Shown here: one piece after another, positions 8,285-15,337 of the stretch
How positions within the stretch are numbered: position 1 is the first letter of the stretch
How the letters are laid out: every line of letters begins with the position of its first letter
DNA from: Streptomyces pactum
GTDB lineage: Bacteria; Actinomycetota; Actinomycetes; Streptomycetales; Streptomycetaceae
Length of the DNA stretch: 64,000 nucleotides
Assembly: GCF_002005225.1 (NCBI RefSeq)
Contig: NZ_CP019724.1
Span: 8,474,001 to 8,538,000, forward strand
Direction of reading: 5' to 3'
Translations under genes and position numbers: made by a program
The notes under the pieces: generated by a model
The model's input: the letters and a program-made list of their open reading frames with translations, nothing else
Told to the model about the DNA's origin: nothing
The model's database searches: none

Positions 8285-8931
8285 ACCAGCCATCGTGGCG
8301 CCAGCCGTCCGAGGAGCACGGGCCCATCCGGCTCCTCGCCCTGTGGCTGCTGCTCGAAGCATCTGAGCAGGCCGTTTCCAAGGGTCCTCGGATCGGCGAG
8401 GACCCTGTCCAGGCGGAGGGGGGCCAGCCTGCCGGCTGGCCCCCGGCCCCCGCCCCCTGCCCGAATCCAGACGCAGACGGACACCACAGAACTCAAGCAA
8501 TCCGAGAACTGTGCACCCTGATGAAAAAGGAAATCCACGACTCTGCAACGCCACGGCAAACGCGTCGCATCGCAGAAATTCTGGAACTTCTCGACAGGGA
8601 AACCATGGCGTTGGAATGGTGGGTCAGAGCGGCGCGCAGGGGAGACAAAGACGCACAAGATTACCTTGAAATCCTTCATGCCGAGAGTGAAGAAGACCTA
8701 CCGGCATGCCGCGAATGGAAAGAAGGGGAGTACCTTACTGCCAGGTCGTTCACGTCACTCGTAAGCGACCTCGCATGCCCATCCATCGATCCACGCGCCA
8801 CCACTGACCAGGTCGAGCCCGAGCCTGGGGAAACCGGACTCGACCTGGTCGAGGGAACCCAAGCCCTGGTACGCGAGATCGAAAGCTTCCTTGCCCACCT
8901 GGACCACACCACCGACGGACCGCGATGCTGA
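8281..8931 (+). CDS. hypothetical protein co-translated with sigma factor
   Basis: This encodes 216 residues, starting at an ATG that overlaps the sigma factor stop. A helical N-terminus with LLALWLLLEASEQAV is followed by a Pro-rich linker and a helical unit (ILELLDRETMALEWWVRAA then RRGDKDAQDYLEIL) reminiscent of a single TPR or Sel1-like repeat. The C-terminal half is acidic. No enzyme motif is visible. Its coupling to the sigma gene suggests a regulatory role, perhaps as an anti-sigma or signal receiver. A clear terminator follows at 9024. Confidence 0.6.
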   Translation: MNQPSWRQPSEEHGPIRLLALWLLLEASEQAVSKGPRIGEDPVQAEGGQPAGWPPAPAPCPNPDADGHHRTQAIRELCTLMKKEIHDSATPRQTRRIAEILELLDRETMALEWWVRAARRGDKDAQDYLEILHAESEEDLPACREWKEGEYLTARSFTSLVSDLACPSIDPRATTDQVEPEPGETGLDLVEGTQALVREIESFLAHLDHTTDGPRC

Positions 8932-9023
8932 CCATCAGCGCTTCGCGCCCTCAGACAGGAGAGTCTCTGTAGACCACCTCGCGTAAGGCCTTCACCATCA
9001 AAGGCCAGACGACTCGTTGACGC

Positions 9024-9062
9024 GGCGGCCGCCCGAACAGGGCGGCCGCCGTTGTTTCTTTC
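9024..9062 (+). terminator. Rho-independent terminator of sigma operon
   Basis: A perfect 11-bp stem (GGCGGCCGCCC at 9024-9034, GGGCGGCCGCC at 9040-9050) with the loop GAACA is followed by the T-rich GTTGTTTCTTT. It ends the 7473-8931 operon. Confidence 0.85.
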
Positions 9063-9251
9063 CCCAGACGACCTCCGCGTGAGTCGTTTTACGTACCGGC
9101 CATGCCGTCACTGCTCCAGCTGCGGAGAACTCAGTCCTGTTGCATGATCACCTGACGTCCTTGTCGCCCCTTCCGGTCGAGGCTCCTGGCTTGACCCAGT
9201 GAAGCGATCGCTAACTTGGCAGGTGCCTCGCGGCGGGGCGCCTCTTCGTTT

Positions 9252-9446
9252 CTATGGCTGGTCGGTTGGTGGTTGTGAAGGGATGAGGCTCGCGAGGAAG
9301 TGCTGGGTTTCGGGGTGGGTGGTGTGGATGTGGGTGGTGTGGGTGCCGCGGGTGAGGAGGACGCGGTAGGTGTTGAGGGCGTAGGGGAGGTATTGGTCGG
9401 GGGTGAGGTGGCGGAGGGTTTCGTCGCGGCTGTGTTGGGGGCTGGA
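9252..9446 (-). pseudogene. 3' fragment of DUF2075/Schlafen-group-3-like helicase gene
   Basis: On the minus strand about 60 codons read DETLRHLTPDQYLPYALNTY then RVLLTRGTHTTHIHTT and HPETQHFLASLIP. This matches the well-conserved end of DUF2075 ATPases (NTYRVLLTRG, then a segment ending in a short acidic or Thr-rich strand). The rest of the gene is missing: at about 9446 the sequence switches to an Mrr-like gene fragment on the opposite strand. It is a relic created by rearrangement. The family call rests on memory of the motif. Confidence 0.5.
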
Positions 9447-9859
9447 TGCGCTGCACCACGCTCGGTTCGAGGACGCTATACGGGACCTGATGCAGCGCGA
9501 CGGCTGCCAAGGTGCCCAGCGGGTCGGCGGCCGCGGCGACCTGGGCGCGGACGTCAAGGCCACAGACCCGTTCAAGCGTGTTCCAGTGCAAGCACCGCCG
9601 CAACGGCGCTCAAGGCTCACCGGTGGGCACACCTGACCTGCAGGTACTCAACGGAACGGCCCGGCAGGTGCACGGCGCGGACGTCGCAGTCATTGTCACC
9701 AACGGCCGCGTGACCGGCCCGGCCGTGACCTTCGCCAAGCAACAGCGGCTCCACGTGGTCGACCGCCAGACACTTGCCGTATGGGCGTCCGGCTCACGGC
9801 CGCTCTGGGAACTGCTGCGGGCAGTTCCACCGCCGCGCCGCGCATCGCCCACCAGCTGA
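9447..9859 (+). pseudogene. broken second copy of the Mrr-like nuclease gene
   Basis: This stretch is nearly the same as 4757-5170, the nuclease domain of the membrane-tethered Mrr-like gene: LDALHHARFEDAIRDLMQRD, GGRGDLGADVKATDP and VIVTNGRVTGPAV recur. The N-terminal membrane part is missing. Between ATDP and QCKHRR a stretch corresponding to YGRRWVI is replaced by a shorter out-of-frame segment (around 9568-9585), so the first half reads one frame and the second another. No start or ribosome site is present. It probably arose by duplication or recombination between Mrr-like modules and then decayed. Confidence 0.8.
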
Positions 9860-10056
9860 GGGCAGGGTCTGGTCGGCCTGGGCTGCGGGCAATCTTGCAC
9901 GCCGGGCGCCGCAGCTCAGCTGCAGTAGCTGCGGGATGGATGTCCTGCTCATGATTGCCGGGGGTGACCCAACAGCCCTGCGGACGGGGAGGACACCGAA
10001 CTGAGGAGCGACATGGGCGCCTACGCCGAAGCACCACCGCGGAAGCGGGTGTGCTT
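9860..10056. other. spacer between relics and CRISPR array
   Basis: No gene or repeat is seen. In the direction of array transcription (minus strand) this is the trailer beyond the last repeat. Confidence 0.4.
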
Positions 10057-10307
10057 CGGCTCACCTCTGCTCGCGCGGAGAGGACCCTGCACCCTCACAC
10101 TGAAGCGCTCCGACTCCGGCTCACCTCCGCTCGCGCGGAGAGGACGCCGACATCCTGATCACAGGGCACTTCCACCACGGCTCACCTCCGCTAGCGCGGA
10201 GAGGACATCGTCCACTCGGAGCCCGCGACTTCGTCTTGCGGCTCACCTCCGCTTGCACGGAGAGGGCACGTCCTTGCACTCCAGAGCCTCGTCAGGCCCC
10301 GGCTCAC
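10057..10307 (-). CRISPR. type I-E CRISPR array, distal part (left of IS)
   Basis: Four complete 29-bp repeats start at 10057, 10117, 10178 and 10239, and the first eight bases of a fifth lie at 10300-10307. The plus-strand repeat reads CGGCTCACCTCC, a four- to six-base loop, then GGAGAGGAC; spacers are 31-32 bp. Read on the minus strand it has the type I-E form, a GTCCTCTCCGC...GCGGAGG hairpin and an eight-base 3' tag GTGAGCCG that would become the crRNA 5' handle. The array is therefore transcribed leftward like the cas genes. The fifth repeat is split by the IS21-family insertion and resumes at 12531. Confidence 0.93.
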
Positions 10308-10381
10308 TGTCGGCGACGCTTGAAATGTGAGCCGATTCCGGCGGGTGAAAAATGACCCCCCGCTGCGTCAGTTGATGTTGG

Positions 10382-11191
10382 TCATTCCCCGGTGTTGGCG
10401 GCGGGAACCCGTCCGAGGTCGCGGCCGCGCATGCGATAGCTGTCGCCCTTCAGCGAGATGACCTCGGCGTGGTGGACGAGTCGGTCGATCATCGCGGCGG
10501 CGACGGTGTCGTCGCCGAAGACCTCGCCCCAGCGCCCGAAGGGCTTGTTGCTGGTCACGATCACCGAGGCGCGTTCGTAGCGGCCCGAGATGAACTGGAA
10601 GAACAGGTTCGCCGCCTCGGGCTCGAAAGGGATGTAACCCACTTCGTCGACCACGATCAACGGGATCCGTCCCAGCCGGGTCAACTCATCGCTCAGACGC
10701 CCTGCTTGATGGGCTTCGGCGAGGCGGGTGACCCACTGGGCGGCGGTGCCGAAGGCGACCCGGTGGCCGGCCTGGCAGGCCCGGATGCCGAGCCCGGTGG
10801 CGAGGTGGGTCTTGCCGGTGCCGGGCGGCCCAAGGAAGATCACATTCTCCTTTCCGGCGACGAAGTCCAACGTCCCCAGATGAGCAATGACCTCGCGTTT
10901 CACGGACCGCTGGTGGTCGAAGTCGAAGTCCTCCAGCGACTTGCGAGAGGGAAAACGGGCCGCCCGGATGCGTCCCTCGGCGCCGTGGGAGTCGCGGGCG
11001 GCGACCTCCCGCTGCAGGCAGGCGGCCAGATACTCCTCGTGGCTCCAGCCCTCGTCGCGGGCCCGCTCGGCGAGCCGGGCTGCCGCATCCCGCAGGGCCG
11101 GAGCCTTCAGCGCCTTGGTCAGATAAATCAGTTCAGAACCGACGTCGCGGCTGGTCCTGGCCTGGTTCGTGCCGTTCTTCATGCTCATCAC
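10382..11191 (-). CDS. istB: IS21 helper ATPase IstB
   Basis: This 269-residue AAA+ protein assists the IstA transposase in target selection. Walker A is GPPGTGKTH and Walker B is LIVVDEVGYIPF, with a sensor-like VIVTSNKPFGRWGEVFGDD. The length matches the family. The start overlaps the end of istA by four bases, the usual arrangement. No disruption is visible. Confidence 0.95.
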   Translation of the reverse strand: MMSMKNGTNQARTSRDVGSELIYLTKALKAPALRDAAARLAERARDEGWSHEEYLAACLQREVAARDSHGAEGRIRAARFPSRKSLEDFDFDHQRSVKREVIAHLGTLDFVAGKENVIFLGPPGTGKTHLATGLGIRACQAGHRVAFGTAAQWVTRLAEAHQAGRLSDELTRLGRIPLIVVDEVGYIPFEPEAANLFFQFISGRYERASVIVTSNKPFGRWGEVFGDDTVAAAMIDRLVHHAEVISLKGDSYRMRGRDLGRVPAANTGE

Positions 11192-12441
11192 GCTGCCCCT
11201 TCGCCCGTGCTCAGCCCGCCGTCGATGACGCCGAAGATCCGGTCGTAGGCCTCCAGCGACCGCTCCTCGACCTCCGTCACGTCCACCGGCGCCGGTTTCG
11301 TGCCGGCGGCCGCCTTGCGGGCGGCTGCGGCAGCCGCAGCGTGGTCCGGGTCGGTGATGGTCTGGTGGCGGGCCCAGCTGCGGGCATGGCGGGCGACCTC
11401 GACGCCGTCGCAGGTCACCAGGACCTGGTCCAGGTCGGCGGCGACCTGGACGCGGCGGCCAACAGCCAGCGGATGCACCGAGTAGTCACAGGTGTCCAGG
11501 CGGACATAGTGGTCCCTCGGCAGCCGCAGCGATGCCTTCCACCAGCCCGGCGGGGCGATCGGCGGCAGGGCCAGCATCCGCGAGCGGTCGGCTTCCAGCC
11601 GGTCCGCCGGGCGGGCCTGCAAGGTGCGGTGGATGCGCCGGTTGGCCCTGGTCAGCCAGTCGGCGAGCTGGATGTTGAAGTCGGCCGGCGAAGTGAATAC
11701 CCGCCCGGGCAGAAACGACGTCTCGAGATAGCCGTTGGCCCGCTCGACCAGGCCCTTGGCTTCCGGATCCCGCGGCTTGCAGAGCAGGAACTTGACGCCC
11801 AGCAGTCCGGCGAACGCGGCGAATTCATCGGTCAGCTGAGGACCGCCGGGCCTCCAGGAACCGACGGCTCCCTCGTTGTCCCAGACCAGCACCCGTGGGA
11901 CGGCGCCCAGCTCGGTCAGCAGCCGCCAGTGCCCGGCGATCAGGTCGGCCGCTGACCTGGAGGGCAGCATCCGGGCGGTGATCCACCGCGAGTAGCCCGC
12001 GACCATGACCAGCACCGGCGGCCGCCCGACCTGGCCGAAGCCGAGCGGGATGTCGGCCGGCGGGAACCACAGGTCGCACTGGCCGATCTCGCCCGGCTCA
12101 TAGACCGTCCGCGAGGCCGGATCCGCAGGCCGATAGGCCGGCCGCAGGTCCCGGACCCGGTCCTTGAGCACGGTCAGACCACGGTCCCAGCCGATCCGCT
12201 CGGCGATCACCGTCGCCGGCATCTCAGGCCACTGCTCGAGAAGTTCACGGATCTGCGGCTCGACCGCGTCCACGATCGAGCCCTTCGGAGCCCGCTGGTA
12301 CTTCGGCGGCGCGTCGTCCGCGATCGCCCTGCGGACAGTGTTCCTCGCGATCCCCAGCTTTCTTGCGATCGCCCGAACCGGCATCTGCTCGGCCCGGTGA
12401 AGCCGGCGGATCTCCGCCCAGTCCTCCACGCTGATCACCAC
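11188..12441 (-). CDS. istA: IS21 transposase IstA
   Basis: This 417-residue DDE transposase has an N-terminal HTH (IRRLHRAEQMPVRAIARKLG then IARNTVRRAI). The integrase core is visible as IGQCDLWFPP, VLVWDNEGAVG and EAKGLVERANGYLE, giving the D, D, E triad. A C-terminal beta-barrel-like part follows. It acts with IstB. The length is normal and the frame is intact. Confidence 0.95.
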   Translation of the reverse strand: MVISVEDWAEIRRLHRAEQMPVRAIARKLGIARNTVRRAIADDAPPKYQRAPKGSIVDAVEPQIRELLEQWPEMPATVIAERIGWDRGLTVLKDRVRDLRPAYRPADPASRTVYEPGEIGQCDLWFPPADIPLGFGQVGRPPVLVMVAGYSRWITARMLPSRSAADLIAGHWRLLTELGAVPRVLVWDNEGAVGSWRPGGPQLTDEFAAFAGLLGVKFLLCKPRDPEAKGLVERANGYLETSFLPGRVFTSPADFNIQLADWLTRANRRIHRTLQARPADRLEADRSRMLALPPIAPPGWWKASLRLPRDHYVRLDTCDYSVHPLAVGRRVQVAADLDQVLVTCDGVEVARHARSWARHQTITDPDHAAAAAAARKAAAGTKPAPVDVTEVEERSLEAYDRIFGVIDGGLSTGEGAA

Positions 12442-12530
12442 TCCTCCCGGCCTGACTCAACGAGCCAGACCCCTGGAGAGGGTCAACTTTCAAGCGCCGC
12501 TACTGGTCCACTTTTCAGCCGTCGCCGACA

Positions 12531-15269
12531 GCTCACCTCCGCTTACGCGGAGAGGACGTGTGATGCGGCCACACCGCCCACCCCACCGGCGGCTCACTTC
12601 CGCTCGCGCGGAGAGGACCGGCTGACCGGCTCACCTGACGGGCGGCAGAACGGCTCACCTCCGCTCGCACGGATAGGACATGATGTCGCCCAGGACGGAG
12701 TCCCAGACCGCCGGTTCACCTCCGCTCGCGCGGAGAGGACTCGGCGATCGAGCGGCTGCTGCTCCTGGCGGACGGCTCACCTCCGCTCGCACGGAGAGGA
12801 CCGGCCGAGAGTTGCCTGCCATGGGCAGACCTCCGGCTCACCTCCGCTCGCGCGGAGAGGACAGCCACCACCGGTACGTCGAACCGTCGCCGACCGGTTC
12901 ACCTCCGCTCGCCCGGAGAGGACGCGATCAAGCAAGCTATCAGCGCTGTGCTGTCCGGCTTACCTCCGCTCGCGCGGAGAGGACCCGGACGTCACCACGA
13001 AACCCGAATCGGGATCCGGCTCGCCTCCGCTCGGGCGGAGAGGACCCGCCGATGCCCACGGCTTCGACCGTGTAATCCGGCTCACCTCCGCTCGCGCGGA
13101 CCTGGAGGTCCTGTGGCACGGCTCACCTCCGCTTACGCGGAGAGGACAAATCGAAATCCGTGCCCTGGCCGATGGTGACCGGCTCACCTCCGCTCCCGCG
13201 GAGAGGACTACCGGACCGTGTCCGTCGGCAGCCTGTCCCACGGCTCACTTCCGCTCGCGCAGAGAGGACCGGCTGACCGGCTCACCTGACGGGCGGCAGA
13301 ACGGCTCACCTCCGCTCGCGCGGAGAGGACGACACCACGGTGACCGGGTAGACGTCCATGCCCGGCTCACCCCCGCTCGCGCGGAGAGGACAATCAGATC
13401 CCCGGTCTCGAGAACGGATACGTTGGCTTACCTTCGCTTGCGCGGAGAGGACAGTGACCACGACGTCTCCTTCTGCGACGGCTGAGCCTCACCTCCGCTC
13501 GTGCGGAGAGGACACCGGCATCGACGAGGACGGCAACGTCCACGACGGTTCACCTCTGCTTGTGCGGAGAGGGCGCCGGGACCATCGTCGGCACCGGGCG
13601 GGCGAACGGCTCACCTCCGCTCGCGCGGAGAGGGCACCTGGTCAGAACTCAGCGCGCCGTTCGCGTTCGGCTCACCTCCGCTGGCGCGGAGAGGACGCCT
13701 CCGCTCGGGCGGAGAGAACGGCACCAGTGCCCTTCCCCCGGGCCTCCCTTCTACGGCTCACCTCCGCTCGCGCGGATAGGACAGGAGGATCTGCTCCAGC
13801 TCACTGACCAGGTACGGCTCACCTCCGTGGGCGCGGAGAGGACACGCCGTGCAGCTCGACCACGACGACTGGGCACGGCTCACCTCCGCTTTGCGAAGAG
13901 AGGACCATCTGGAGGCCGGCCTGACGCAGCGCCACGAACCATCTTCGCTCGCGCGGAGAGGACGTGAACGCTATCGTCTCCGTCCGCGCGCTGTACGGCT
14001 CACCTCCGCCCGTGCGGAGAGTGCTACCCGGACGCCGCCGGCAAGACCGTCTATCACGACTCACCTCCGCTCGCGCGGAGAGGGCACCGACGACGCGTAC
14101 CCCGAGGCGACGCAGAACGGCTCACCTCCGCTGGAGCGGAGAGGACTCCCTACGCACCCCCAGACAGGCGCTGATGTCCGGCCCACCTCTGCTCGCGCGG
14201 AGAGGACGCTCCACGGAATGGGAGCGGAAGTTCCAGGAGCGACTCACCTCCGCTGGCGCGGAGAGGGCGCTTCGTCCTCCGCTCGCGTGGACAGGACGAA
14301 CTGGGCGTACCGTCCACCGACGTGGATGCCGGCTCACCTCCGCGCGAGCGGAGAGGACATCATCTCGCCGGGGAGCGTCGGCCGGCGGACTGGCTCACCT
14401 CCGCTCGCGCGGAGAGGACAGCTCCAGCGCGGGCGTCTTCCCGTCCTGCGTCGGCTCACTCCGCTCGTGCGGAGAGGACTTCGGCCGCCTGGTGGCGATC
14501 GACCCACTCGACGGCTCACCTCCGCCGAGCGGAGAGGGCCCCTTCGACCTGCGCTCTGGGGTGACAGGTCTGCGGCTCATCTCCGCTCACGCGGAGAGGA
14601 CCCGAGTATGCCGGTCTGCGTGCGCCTGGTCACCAGCTCACCTCCGCTCGCGCGGAGAGGGTCCCCATGAGGGATCCGCGGCCGCCGCGAGGCCGGTTCT
14701 CCTCCATTCGCGCGGAGAGGACTCGTGGCGGAGGTCGTAGATACGCTGGTCGATTTCGGATCACCTCCGCTCGCACGGGGAGGACGTCGGCCTGGCGGTG
14801 GAGCTCGCCGTGAACGTCGGTTCACCTCCGCTCGTGCGGAGAGGACCGTACCCACAGACGCCGAGTGACCCGGCGCACCTCCGCTCGCGCGGAAAGGACT
14901 TCTCTCCGCCGGTACGGGAGACGGTTCCGACCGGCTTACCTCCGCTCGCACGCCCGGAGAGGACATCCGGTGTGCCAGGTGGGAGAAAACGACGGTCGGC
15001 TCACCTCTGCTCGCGCGGAGAGGACGGCACGGACGGAGTCCACATGAGCGACGCTGGCGGCTCATCTCCGCTCGCGCGGAGAGGGGTGGGTCGTCGAGCT
15101 GGACGCCACCGGCTGCAACGGCTCACTTCCGCTCGCGCGGAGAGGACTGCCTCGGCTGGGTCACCACCGACGGCGGCACCGGCTCACCTCCGCTCGAGCG
15201 GAGAGGACTACCGGTGGGACATCAACCAGACCGGTTGGGCCGGCTTACCTCTGCGTGCGCGGAGCGGGT
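12531..15269 (-). CRISPR. type I-E CRISPR array, main part
   Basis: About 46 further repeats, plus the rest of the IS-split one, run from 12531 to 15269, mostly at a 61-bp period (29-bp repeat, 32-bp spacer). The total with the left part is about 51. The consensus is the same as at 10057, but many copies carry one to several substitutions. Irregular units include a 20-bp deletion at 13101, a repeat without an intervening spacer at 13697 and at 14269, a 24-bp spacer at 14847, and a 4-bp insertion in the repeat at 14932. The spacer at 12619-12650 recurs exactly at 13270-13301. The copy nearest the presumed leader (15241) is one of the most diverged. Transcription is inferred to be leftward from the repeat polarity. 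Confidence 0.95.
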
Positions 15270-15337
15270 ATTTCGTGACCTGCGATGTCGTGGGTGTTGC
15301 GTGATTCTTTTTTCAAGGTGCGAGTGTGTTTGTGATG
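15270..15337 (-). promoter_or_regulatory. presumed short CRISPR leader
   Basis: These 68 bp lie between the stop of cas3 and the first repeat in the transcribed direction. On the minus strand they read TAACATCACAAACACACTCG and then TTGAAAAAAGAATCAC, an AT-rich patch unusual for this DNA and a possible -35 or binding site. This is short for a leader. The array may instead be transcribed by read-through from cas3. Confidence 0.5.

Larger units (their letters stand above)
10308..12530 (-). mobile_element. IS21-family insertion sequence inside a CRISPR repeat
   Basis: The 2,223-bp element has ends TGTCGGCGACGCTTGAAA (10308 on) and, on the other strand from 12530, TGTCGGCGACGGCTGAAA, so the terminal inverted repeats start TG as usual in IS21. 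It is flanked by direct repeats GCTCAC (10302-10307 and 12531-12536), a 6-bp target duplication. Deleting the element and one duplicate restores an intact 29-bp CRISPR repeat, which fixes the boundaries. It carries istA and istB on the minus strand, both apparently intact, so the insertion may be recent. Confidence 0.95.

Noticed and set aside
9860..10056. Leader at the left end of the main array
   Set aside because: Repeat polarity (handle GTGAGCCG on the minus strand) and the cas gene direction put the leader at the right end.
12397..15304. Long open frames across the CRISPR array
   Set aside because: They are products of the 61-bp periodic GC-rich repeats; the translations repeat LTSARAERT-like units and have no gene features.
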